A DNA stretch of 6,055 nucleotides from Candidatus Minthomonas equi (GTDB taxonomy: Bacteria > Bacteroidota > Bacteroidia > Bacteroidales > UBA932): contig JAGHUZ010000080.1 in the NCBI GenBank assembly GCA_018064575.1, forward strand, positions 1-6,055, read 5' to 3'. The translations under genes and the position numbers were made by a program. Below are positions 1 through 6,055 of the stretch, piece by piece. The notes beneath the pieces were generated by a model. The model was given only the letters and a program-made list of their open reading frames with translations. It was not told the DNA's origin and made no database searches. Within the stretch, counting starts at the first letter, position 1, and every line of letters starts with the position of its first letter.

Positions 1-2138
1 GTGCGTCCGTTGCTGACCTGATAATCATTGAAAGGAGGAAGCTGCTCAACTCCACGATAGAAAGTCAAGGGAAGCTTGCCGGATGGATTATATTCACCGA
101 AGAGGACTTCAGCCACCGCACGGCCACCGAACTCTCCACCGTACCAGGATTCCACGATGGCGGGGAGATTCTCGTCTTCCCAATTGAGGGACAGTGAATT
201 GCCTGCAACAAGTACAAGAATGACGTTAGGATTCACAGCTCTGATGGCCTTGAGAAACTCCTGCTGGTCTGCAGGGAGATTGAGGGCTTCCCGGTCAAGA
301 CCTTCCCTTTCTATTGTCTTGTTATATCCCATGGCGGCTATTACCACGTCACTCTGCCTCGCGGCATTAACAGCTTTGGCGAATACTTCTTCGGAATGGC
401 TTCCGGGCTTACTCCAATTAAGTTTTAAGAGACAGTAATCGCGTGCATTCCGTAATTCCACAACAAGATGATGCCTGCTTCCTTTGCTGAAATTCAGCTC
501 ACAGTCATCAGGAAAATCGTCACCCATAACTTGCTTTCCGTCGATGGATACGATACAGGTCCCTCCGAACTGTTCCAACTTGAATCCGTAACGGCCGCCA
601 GCTTCGGCGATGAAATCACCGCTCCAGCGTGCTGACATATCGTGTACCGGGACAAGCGGGTCGGGTGCCTGATTGTCCGGTTCGAAATAAAGCATACTTT
701 CCTTGCGCTCAAGCGTCTTGTTCTTCCAGTGCATATCATTGTAATATTCCGCCTTTATGCCATCCGGGAAAGCATCTTCAGTCATCAATTCCAGTCCGTT
801 CCCTGCGGAGGACCAGGGAACGGAAACCACTTCCACCTCATCACCGCAAATGTCCTTTACTCCCTGAAAAATGCTTACAGGAAGAATAGTAGGTACACCG
901 GAATAGTCTCCAAGAACACATTTGTCAGCGTTAATGCCTAATACTGCTACCTTTTTCATATCTTTTCTGTCAAGGGGGAGTATGCCGTCGTTTTTAAGAA
1001 GAACAATGGATTCACGTGCTGCCTTGAGCGCAAGTTCCTGATGCTTGGCGCATCCAATTACGGACTCGGGAATCCGGGCATATGGATTGTGCTCAGGATT
1101 GTCAAAGAGGCCGAGTCTCATTCTGGCTGTGAGAATCCTGCGGACGGCTAAATCTATATCTTCAATGCTGACCATTCCTTTTTCATATGCCTCATGCAGG
1201 GGCTCTATGTAGATATCGTCACCACACTCGAGGTCAAGGCCAGCCTTGATGGCAAGAGCCGCTGCCTCCTCTCTGGTTTTGGCATATTTATGAGCGGAAT
1301 GAAGATTGGATATGCCTCCGCAGTCGGATACGACATAACCGTCAAATCCCCATTCTCCGCGAATCAAATCAGTAAGCAAAAAGTGACTGCAGGAACAGGG
1401 CATCCCGTTGATTTTGTTGTATGCTGCCATTATGGACTGGGCGTGTCCTTCAGTGATACAGGCTTCAAATGCCGGAAGGAAATACTCACGGAGCATTTTT
1501 TCCGGGATTTCTGCATTACATTCGAAACGATTGTGCTCTTCATTGTTTGCCGTGAAATGTTTCGGAGTTGAAACTACCTTGAGGTAACGTTTGTCATATC
1601 CCTGTAAACCACGGACAAAAGCAGCACCGGGCTGTCCGGTAAGGAAGGGGTATTCCCCATAGGTTTCGGCTGTACGTCCCCAGCGAGGATCTCGTGCCAT
1701 ATTGACGGTGGGGGACCAAAATGTGAGGACATCGGCAAAGGCGAGATTCTGATTCCTACCCTGGTCGAGGGCATTCCATTTCGCTCTGGCTTCATCAGAT
1801 ATGGTTCCTGCAATTTCTTCAACAAGTGCAGGGTTCCACATAGCCGCAAGACCTATCGCCTGAGGATAAACTGTAAAGCGTCCTGGTCTTACCACTCCGT
1901 GGAGGGCTTCGTTTCCGTGATAATACTTGTCGATATCCAGACGCTCGATGGAAGGGGAGAGGCTTCGCATAAGTCCTATTTTCTCTTCTAAGGTCAGTCT
2001 GGATATAAGGTCATCCACGCGTCGTTCGATGGAAGCACTCTCATCTAGATAAAGTTCCGTACAGTTGTTTTTGTTAGAACACCCTGTGATAGTGACGGAT
2101 ATTACTATAAGGGTAGTCCATAGGAGTAATTTTTGCAT
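1..2138 (-). CDS. GH3 family glycoside hydrolase lipoprotein with PA14 insert (beta-xylosidase/beta-glucosidase type), 3' end cut by window
   Basis: One uninterrupted minus-strand frame runs from the ATG at 2138 off the left edge (712 codons seen, no stop). Residues 1-20 form a lipoprotein signal with lipobox ITGC (Cys20), so export and lipid anchoring are expected. The mature end (SNKNN) is not acidic. The GH3 N-terminal barrel (about 34-340) shows NEALHGV (76-82), RDPRWGR (149-155), KHF (193-195) and the nucleophile motif VVSDCGG with Asp272. The GH3 C-terminal domain starts near 370 (ARESIVLLKNDGILPL). It is interrupted by a PA14-like carbohydrate-binding insert (about 458-575, GIKAEYYND onwards) and resumes with EREGLDRE (610-617), which probably holds the acid/base Glu, and PSGKLPLTF (685-693). 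A fibronectin III-like tail, usual in the family, would lie outside the window. The NEALHGV form recalls bacterial beta-xylosidases more than glucosidases, but the substrate is not certain. The family removes terminal sugars from oligosaccharides in the periplasm or at the cell surface. Confidence 0.95.
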   Translation of the reverse strand, partial: MQKLLLWTTLIVISVTITGCSNKNNCTELYLDESASIERRVDDLISRLTLEEKIGLMRSLSPSIERLDIDKYYHGNEALHGVVRPGRFTVYPQAIGLAAMWNPALVEEIAGTISDEARAKWNALDQGRNQNLAFADVLTFWSPTVNMARDPRWGRTAETYGEYPFLTGQPGAAFVRGLQGYDKRYLKVVSTPKHFTANNEEHNRFECNAEIPEKMLREYFLPAFEACITEGHAQSIMAAYNKINGMPCSCSHFLLTDLIRGEWGFDGYVVSDCGGISNLHSAHKYAKTREEAAALAIKAGLDLECGDDIYIEPLHEAYEKGMVSIEDIDLAVRRILTARMRLGLFDNPEHNPYARIPESVIGCAKHQELALKAARESIVLLKNDGILPLDRKDMKKVAVLGINADKCVLGDYSGVPTILPVSIFQGVKDICGDEVEVVSVPWSSAGNGLELMTEDAFPDGIKAEYYNDMHWKNKTLERKESMLYFEPDNQAPDPLVPVHDMSARWSGDFIAEAGGRYGFKLEQFGGTCIVSIDGKQVMGDDFPDDCELNFSKGSRHHLVVELRNARDYCLLKLNWSKPGSHSEEVFAKAVNAARQSDVVIAAMGYNKTIEREGLDREALNLPADQQEFLKAIRAVNPNVILVLVAGNSLSLNWEDENLPAIVESWYGGEFGGRAVAEVLFGEYNPSGKLPLTFYRGVEQLPPFNDYQVSNGR

Positions 2139-2163
2139 ACTGAAACAGATTACATTAGCCAAA

Positions 2164-2171
2164 CAAATATA
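2164..2171 (-). promoter_or_regulatory. Candidate Bacteroidota -7 element for the GH3 gene
   Basis: Read on the minus strand this is TATATTTG, a perfect match to the Bacteroidota TAnnTTTG -7 consensus. It lies about 25 bases upstream of the GH3 ATG, which implies a short leader. No clear TTTG -33 box is seen at the expected 19-21 base spacing, so the call rests on the -7 element and its position. Confidence 0.45.
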
Positions 2172-2187
2172 ATACAAAAAGTATTTA

Positions 2188-2195
2188 TATCTTTG
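2188..2195 (+). promoter_or_regulatory. Candidate Bacteroidota -7 element for the fabG-thioesterase unit
   Basis: TATCTTTG matches the TAnnTTTG consensus and ends 28 bases before the reductase ATG at 2224. It is divergent from the GH3 element 16 bases away, so the two promoters would share one narrow intergenic region. There is no good -33 TTTG upstream. The reductase start has no purine-rich Shine-Dalgarno; the bases before the ATG are A/T-rich, as is usual in this phylum. Confidence 0.4.
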
Positions 2196-2223
2196 GGCAT
2201 TAAAAATTATATTATTTCCAACT

Positions 2224-2952
2224 ATGAAATACGCACTCGTTACTGGAGGTTCAAGAGGAATCGGAAGGGCGGTTTGCCAGGAACTTGCCGGCCGTGGTTA
2301 TAACCTTATAATCAACTATGTATCCAATAGGGAAGCGGCTGAGGAAACCGCTGCTCTGGTTCGTGAAAAAGGAATGGATTGCGAATTGTTGCAGTTCGAC
2401 GTTTCCAATCCACAGCAAGTGGATGCAGCCCTGAACAGATGGAGTGAAGCACATCCTGAGGAATATATTGAGGTTCTGGTCAACAATGCAGGCGTCCGGG
2501 CGGATTCATTGATAGTATTTATGACGGATGAGCAGTGGCATAAAGTTACTGATACAACCATAAATGGTTTTTATTATGTCACACGCCGTGTTCTCAAGAA
2601 TATGCTTACCAAGAGATACGGGAGAATCGTCACGGTGGCATCTCTTTCAGGTCTTAAAGGTCTTCCGGGACAGGCGAACTATTCTGCATCGAAGGCTGCG
2701 GTTATCGGAGCGACCAAGGCAATCGCTCAAGAAGTAGCTAGAAGAGGGGTGACAGTTAATGCTGTAGCCCCCGGATTCATAGCCACAGATATGACTAAGG
2801 ACCTGGATGAAGCCGCACTCAAGGCCACAGTACCTATGAACCGCTTCGGTCATCCTGAAGAGGTGGCTGCTGTAGTCGGTTTTTTGGCTTCACCCGAGGC
2901 GTCATACGTTACTGGAGAGGTGATTTCCATTAATGGTGGTCTTTACTCATAG
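2224..2952 (+). CDS. 3-oxoacyl-[acyl-carrier-protein] reductase, FabG-like short-chain dehydrogenase
   Basis: This 242-residue cytosolic protein is full length for the classical SDR family. The Rossmann nucleotide-binding motif TGGSRGIG is at 7-14, NNAG at 87-90, an active-site Asn at 114 (TINGF), and the catalytic triad Ser140, Tyr153 and Lys157 (YSASK). The PG motif is at 183-184 (VAPGFIATDM) and the C-terminus reads ISINGGLYS. FabG enzymes reduce 3-oxoacyl-ACP to 3-hydroxyacyl-ACP with NADPH. The segment GQANYSASKAAVIGATKA and the ISINGG ending resemble the FabG homologues of aryl polyene clusters as I remember them, so a role in a secondary fatty acid or polyene pathway is possible. I therefore do not give the symbol fabG for the housekeeping enzyme. 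It is the first gene of a tight pair with the downstream thioesterase, and the start follows a -7 element by a short leader. Confidence 0.93.
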   Translation: MKYALVTGGSRGIGRAVCQELAGRGYNLIINYVSNREAAEETAALVREKGMDCELLQFDVSNPQQVDAALNRWSEAHPEEYIEVLVNNAGVRADSLIVFMTDEQWHKVTDTTINGFYYVTRRVLKNMLTKRYGRIVTVASLSGLKGLPGQANYSASKAAVIGATKAIAQEVARRGVTVNAVAPGFIATDMTKDLDEAALKATVPMNRFGHPEEVAAVVGFLASPEASYVTGEVISINGGLYS

Positions 2953-2960
2953 AATACGGC

Positions 2961-3407
2961 ATGAAATCAAGGAGAAAACCGGACAATTCAGATGCCTTGC
3001 TGTGCGCTTCGTGCCCCATTAAGGTGCGTTTCAGTGAAGTGGATTCGGTTCAGATTACCTGGCACGGCTCATATGTTCTTTATTTCGATGATGCCAGGGA
3101 AGATTTCGGAAGGAGATGGGGGCTAGATTATATGACCATTTTCAATAATGGTTTTTATGCGCCAATCGTAGAACTTGATTTCAGGTTTGTCAAGCCATTG
3201 CTTTATGGAGATACGGCCCGCGTGGACATTTTTTATAAAGAGACACACAGCGCCAAAATAGTCTTCGACTACGAAATTCATTCTGATAAGAATGATGAAC
3301 TTCTGGCATTCGGACATTCGGTTCAGGTATTTCTGGATAGAGAGTACCAGCTTGTTCCTTATACACCCGAGTTTTATCGCAAATGGAAAGAAGAGCACCT
3401 TATCTAA
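2961..3407 (+). CDS. Acyl-CoA/acyl-ACP thioesterase, 4-hydroxybenzoyl-CoA thioesterase (4HBT) hotdog family
   Basis: This 148-residue protein has a single hotdog fold. The segment VRFSEVDSVQITWHGSYVLYF (22-42) aligns with the 4HBT active-site region, in which the second Asp of GDCDPAGIVWYPN is catalytic; the equivalent here is Asp28. The central helix follows (FDDAREDF, 42-49), and FVKPLLYGDTARVDIFY (76-92) is the conserved strand region. The family hydrolyses acyl-CoA or acyl-ACP thioesters in the cytosol. The ATG lies 8 bases after the reductase stop, so the two genes are almost certainly co-transcribed and may act in turn on one acyl intermediate. The first 20 or so residues (basic, with two Cys) extend beyond the fold; the next Met is residue 58, inside the fold, so this start is kept. 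The chain length or aromatic nature of the substrate cannot be read from sequence. Confidence 0.88.
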   Translation: MKSRRKPDNSDALLCASCPIKVRFSEVDSVQITWHGSYVLYFDDAREDFGRRWGLDYMTIFNNGFYAPIVELDFRFVKPLLYGDTARVDIFYKETHSAKIVFDYEIHSDKNDELLAFGHSVQVFLDREYQLVPYTPEFYRKWKEEHLI

Positions 3408-3433
3408 CATAATATAAATTGTGTTGAAGCGGG

Positions 3434-4585
3434 CTATGTCAATCTTTCTCGGTTTATGACTGGATTTGCATAAATAAGAAGGAATAATTCCCTCAGTTCG
3501 GACATTTCCATAGACGAATCATCGCTGACAAGTTTATTCAGACCACTGGACATATATTCATCAAAGATTTTCCTCTGTTTTGATGTGTATTCAGAAGCAT
3601 ACTTATCGGATGACTTGAGAATATCGTATGCTATGTAATTATTAGGCCACAGTTTGAAATTACCTTGAATCGTCTTGTCGATTTTATATCTGAGTGATGT
3701 AATTCTTTCATTTACGTGGATACCGTTACAACTTTCTATTTCCTCATCTGAAACCACCGGTGCGAAATGAAAATGAACGCGTCCTTTTTGCTGGATTATG
3801 CCGGTTTTCATACTGTTCAGGTCTTCGTCCTTCATTTTTACATAAGGCCCACGTTTTGTGTAATATAACTCTCTGGCTTTCAAAAAATCACATGACTCGA
3901 ATTCATATGATATTGAGATGGGAATGATGCTCATTTCCTTATATGCCCTGTCAAAATCCTTTCCATAACTCATTGAAAGCATCTTGAGAACCCCTTGACC
4001 GGTAGTATCATTGCCGTCTTTGGTCCTTCCGCCTCTGTGAGCTATCCATACAGACCTTTCTCCTCCTACGACTTTTCGTCTAAGGTATTCTGACAGGACT
4101 GTAGAGGCTACATATTTGGCTCTGGTATCACCGGAGCGGATGACTTTTATCATCCTGTTGGAAAACATCAAATCTCTAATCAAGGATGAACCCAATAGGT
4201 TGTCCCCAACGGCTATTTCTGTAAAAGGGAGCCCATTTTTATGGAAAATATAGGCTAGAATGGCAGGATCCAGAATAATATCCCGATGACCTGAAAGCAA
4301 AATATGTGTTTTTCCATCCTTTACATTCTCCAATCCTGAAAAAGAGACACCTGCTGTCGTTTTGGATATGATGGTTTCCATAACGGAAATCATTACTTCG
4401 GACTGATATTCGTCAATTGATGAAAGATTTTCCAGTATTTTACGCACTTCTTCAGGCGTTTTGGAAGGAAGAACAGTTCCGACTATACGAGGTAGCAGCT
4501 CGGAAGCAGCGATACGTTTGAATGCCGCCAGGGACTCCGCTTCATTGTATGGTCGTATTTCGTCAAACAGTTTGGTGTAATTCAC
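3434..4585 (-). CDS. 1-acylglycerol-3-phosphate/glycerol-phosphate acyltransferase family protein (PlsB/PlsC-like)
   Basis: This 383-residue protein belongs to the lysophospholipid acyltransferase superfamily. Block I is GHRDIILDPAIL (99-110), with His100 and Asp102/Asp106 as the acid-base pair candidates. The next conserved strand is IAVGDNLL (124-131), followed by IKVIRSGD (146-153). Block III is WIAHRGGRTKDGND (180-193), comparable to the EGGRS-type phosphate-binding motif, and IIPISISYE (220-228) gives the conserved P-I-S block. No obvious membrane helix is seen. The family acylates glycerol-3-phosphate or lysophosphatidate at the inner membrane. The start is GTG: an in-frame TAA lies 12 bases upstream, the next Met is residue 64, and the N-terminus FDEIRPY fits the Bacteroidota members I recall. 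It follows queA by 21 bases on the same strand and has no promoter match of its own, so it is probably the second gene of that operon. Its exact acceptor is unknown. Confidence 0.88.
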   Translation of the reverse strand: MNYTKLFDEIRPYNEAESLAAFKRIAASELLPRIVGTVLPSKTPEEVRKILENLSSIDEYQSEVMISVMETIISKTTAGVSFSGLENVKDGKTHILLSGHRDIILDPAILAYIFHKNGLPFTEIAVGDNLLGSSLIRDLMFSNRMIKVIRSGDTRAKYVASTVLSEYLRRKVVGGERSVWIAHRGGRTKDGNDTTGQGVLKMLSMSYGKDFDRAYKEMSIIPISISYEFESCDFLKARELYYTKRGPYVKMKDEDLNSMKTGIIQQKGRVHFHFAPVVSDEEIESCNGIHVNERITSLRYKIDKTIQGNFKLWPNNYIAYDILKSSDKYASEYTSKQRKIFDEYMSSGLNKLVSDDSSMEMSELRELFLLIYANPVINRERLT

Positions 4586-4606
4586 TTTATTATATTAGGT
4601 TTAGTT

Positions 4607-5848
4607 TTAGCATTTTTTTCTGAAAAGAAGCGAACTGTCTCCATAACTTAGGAAGCGGAAATCGTTTTTCAAGGCATATTCATAAACACGTCTCCAATCT
4701 TCTCCTATGAAGGCGGCAATCAAAAGTAGCAGAGTACTCTGAGGTTGATGAAAATTGGTCACCATAGCGTCCACTATCTTAAAAGAATATCCAGGAACTA
4801 TGATAATTTGCGTCCGTGCTCCAAGTGTATCAAGTGAATGACTTTCCATATATTTGTATATGGCATTCATCGATTCTTTCAACGTATAGGGGTATTCCCT
4901 ATCGTATGGCTCCCATTGAGAAACGTTAGTCAGGGCAGAAAAGTCTTCAGAAATATGCTCCAGAATATGCACACCTATGAAATAAAGGGATTCCAGAGTT
5001 CTTACTGAGGTGGTCCCTACTGCTGTGACCATTTCATCTTCCGAAAGATTGGCAAGGATATTTACGAAATCTTTGGTTACGGCAAATGGTTCGCTATGCA
5101 TTATGTGTCCGGAAATGGAATCGCTTTTTACAGGTAGAAAAGTTCCAGCTCCCACGTGCAGGCACACTTCCTGTCTGCGTATGCCCATCCGTTCTATTTC
5201 AGTCAATTCCCTGTCGGTAAAATGGAGCCCAGCCGTTGGTGCGGCCACTGATCCGCGATATTTGGCGTATAGAGTCTGATAGCGTTCAGTATCAATACTC
5301 TCTGTTTCCCGATTCAAGTATGGAGGTATTGGTATATTTCCGCATTTTTCAATAACTTCAGAAAAAGGCACCCCCGTAGACCAGGTGAACTGGACAAGAT
5401 AGCTGTTATCCACCTTTTCGACGAGATTTGCACGTAAATCAAGTTTTTTCAGTTCCTGATTGTTTTCAGGAATTATCAAGTGGAGTGTTCCGGATTTCCA
5501 TTTTCTGGCATTACCGACTATCGTTTTCCATACGGATGACTCCTTGGATGAGAAAGATAATGCGTAATCGGAAGGATTATGTGGTTCAAGACAGAAAATT
5601 TCTATGATTGCACCGGACTCTTTTCTGAAAAATAGTCTGGCTGGAATCACTTTGGTGTCATTGAACACCATTGTTGAAGGAAAGGGGAGATAGGAGGGAA
5701 TATCTGAAAAAATACTCTCCTCGATTTTATCACCTTTATATATAAGCAATTTTGAAGAGTCACGATTTTCCAAAGGATACTTCGCTATTCGTTCCTCAGG
5801 GAGAACATAAGAGTAATCGCTGATATGTATAGAAGATAATCCCACCAT
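4607..5848 (-). CDS. queA: S-adenosylmethionine:tRNA ribosyltransferase-isomerase
   Basis: QueA transfers and isomerises the ribosyl group of S-adenosylmethionine onto preQ1 at the wobble G34 of tRNA Asp, Asn, His and Tyr, giving epoxyqueuosine in the cytosol. Hallmarks in order are YVLPEERIAKYPL (14-26), FNDTKVIPARL (62-72), NIPIPPYLNRE (171-181), SVAAPTAGLHF (200-210), LHVGAGTF (230-237), MHSEPF (250-255), VGTTSVRTLES (277-287), VDAMVTNFHQPQSTLL (359-374) and FRFLSYGDSSLLF (397-409). At 413 residues it is longer than the 340-356 usual for the E. coli and B. subtilis enzymes. Much of the extra length lies at about 288-345, between the GTTSVRTLES motif and the TQIIIVPGY strand. The ATG at 5848 is kept because the family's opening motif begins within 10 residues. 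A weak AGGA precedes it and a perfect -7 element lies upstream. The acyltransferase gene follows 21 bases downstream. Confidence 0.95.
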   Translation of the reverse strand: MVGLSSIHISDYSYVLPEERIAKYPLENRDSSKLLIYKGDKIEESIFSDIPSYLPFPSTMVFNDTKVIPARLFFRKESGAIIEIFCLEPHNPSDYALSFSSKESSVWKTIVGNARKWKSGTLHLIIPENNQELKKLDLRANLVEKVDNSYLVQFTWSTGVPFSEVIEKCGNIPIPPYLNRETESIDTERYQTLYAKYRGSVAAPTAGLHFTDRELTEIERMGIRRQEVCLHVGAGTFLPVKSDSISGHIMHSEPFAVTKDFVNILANLSEDEMVTAVGTTSVRTLESLYFIGVHILEHISEDFSALTNVSQWEPYDREYPYTLKESMNAIYKYMESHSLDTLGARTQIIIVPGYSFKIVDAMVTNFHQPQSTLLLLIAAFIGEDWRRVYEYALKNDFRFLSYGDSSLLFRKKC

Positions 5849-5870
5849 ATTCCTCGTCGGTATTCAAGTG

Positions 5871-5878
5871 CAAATATA
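5871..5878 (-). promoter_or_regulatory. Candidate Bacteroidota -7 element for queA and the downstream acyltransferase
   Basis: The minus-strand sequence is TATATTTG, a perfect TAnnTTTG match and identical to the element before the GH3 gene. It sits 22 bases upstream of the queA ATG. A weak -33-like TTTCTGG (plus-strand 5900-5906) lies 21 bases further upstream, near the spacing expected. Transcription would start around 5860-5868 with a very short leader. Confidence 0.5.
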
Positions 5879-5919
5879 CGAAAGTTTGCGAGAATTGGTC
5901 CAGAAAGGAAATCGAGCTG

Positions 5920-5960
5920 TTTACATTCTAAACTTTACAAATGTTAACCAGTTATGTAAA
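5920..5960. repeat. Short imperfect inverted repeat with TTTACAT/ATGTAAA arms
   Basis: TTTACAT (5920-5926) is exactly mirrored by ATGTAAA (5954-5960) across a 27-base spacer. The outer flanks also pair when two bases are skipped (CTG on the left, CAG on the right). A third TTTACA lies between the arms at 5934-5939. The loop is too long and the stem too short and AT-rich for a terminator, so spaced binding sites for a regulator are more likely than a hairpin. Confidence 0.4.
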
Positions 5961-5969
5961 TTCAGAAGG

Positions 5970-6029
5970 TTACACAAACAATCACAGACATTCCCTAAAT
6001 TAAATTTTGTCACCATTACACAAAATCAC
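5970..6029. repeat. Imperfect direct repeat TTACACAAA(CA)ATCAC, two copies 46 bases apart
   Basis: Copy one (5970-5985) reads TTACACAAACAATCAC and copy two (6016-6029) reads TTACACAAAATCAC, identical except for a two-base difference in length. Two such copies in a non-coding AT-rich stretch could be operator half-sites, but chance cannot be ruled out in so biased a sequence. Confidence 0.4.
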
Positions 6030-6055
6030 TGAAATTCTTATGATAAGATATGCTT

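Larger units (their letters stand above)
5879..6055. other. AT-rich intergenic region upstream of queA, no gene seen
   Basis: No coding frame of meaningful length and no tRNA-like or other RNA gene is visible. The region holds several copies of a TTTACA/TTACAC-type hexamer on both strands, an inverted pair (5920-5926 with 5954-5960) and a direct pair (5970-5985 with 6016-6029). It is most simply a regulatory region for queA on the left and perhaps for a plus-strand gene beyond the right edge. An ATG at 6040 opens only five codons before the window ends. Confidence 0.5.

Noticed and set aside
76..1849. Several open frames of 80-125 codons within the first 1.85 kb (for example 76-438 plus, 629-889 plus, 642-941 plus, 1194-1571 plus, 494-739 minus, 1574-1849 minus).
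   Set aside because: They lie in other frames of the GH3 gene, whose own frame is unbroken and carries family motifs throughout; their products show no recognisable domain.
2251..3410. Antisense open frames over the reductase and thioesterase genes (67-95 codons).
   Set aside because: They are shadows of two well-supported genes, with no motif and no promoter or start context.
3400..3440. A bidirectional terminator between the convergent thioesterase and acyltransferase genes.
   Set aside because: Only a 4-base AACA/TGTT pairing is seen around 3407-3425, with no stable GC stem and no U-tract; termination probably lies elsewhere or is not readable by eye.
4586..4615. An ATG upstream of the acyltransferase GTG, at the end of queA.
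   Set aside because: It is out of frame and stops after seven codons (ends in ATA TAA), so it cannot be the acyltransferase start.
5010..5279. An 89-codon plus-strand frame within queA.
   Set aside because: It is antisense to the most conserved QueA motifs and its product looks like no known protein.
6040..6055. Start of a plus-strand gene at the right edge (ATG at 6040, five codons).
   Set aside because: Too short to support, with no clear -7/-33 pair or ribosome binding site at a suitable distance.
1..6055. CRISPR array, insertion sequence, integrase site, tRNA or riboswitch.
   Set aside because: No regularly spaced repeats, transposase-like frame, terminal inverted repeats, or cloverleaf-like sequence was found on reading both strands; queA lacks a visible preQ1-type leader because its inferred leader is only about 20 bases.

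Overview
The window looks like a chromosomal segment from a member of the Bacteroidota, probably Bacteroidales. Three things point there. Starts have little or no Shine-Dalgarno sequence. Perfect TAnnTTTG (-7) promoter elements lie a short distance upstream of three genes. The protein families are ones common in that phylum: a PA14-containing GH3 lipoprotein, a long-form QueA, and a PlsB/PlsC-like acyltransferase of about 380 residues. I cannot assign a genus from sequence reading alone.

Layout. Positions 1-2138 (minus) hold the first 712 codons of a secreted, lipid-anchored family 3 glycoside hydrolase; its 3' end lies off the left edge. An AT-rich intergenic region (2139-2223) carries back-to-back promoter elements. 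From it a two-gene unit runs on the plus strand: a FabG-like 3-oxoacyl-ACP reductase (2224-2952) and, 8 bases on, a 4HBT-fold acyl thioesterase (2961-3407). This unit meets convergently, with only 26 bases between stops, a two-gene minus-strand unit: queA (4607-5848) followed by a glycerolipid-type acyltransferase (3434-4585, GTG start). Positions 5849-6055 are an AT-rich intergenic region with the queA promoter element and several small repeats, probably regulatory for queA and perhaps for a gene beyond the right edge.

How the genes relate. The reductase and thioesterase probably act on the same acyl-ACP or acyl-CoA intermediate. By family resemblance they recall the FabG and thioesterase genes of aryl polyene/flexirubin pigment clusters, but no ketosynthase, carrier protein, dehydratase or ammonia-lyase is present here, so this is a lead and not an assignment. 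The acyltransferase suggests phospholipid or lipid acylation, QueA makes a tRNA wobble modification, and the GH3 enzyme belongs to plant- or host-glycan degradation. The window reads mostly as ordinary core and accessory metabolism. I saw no mobile element, CRISPR array, RNA gene or convincing new multi-gene system.
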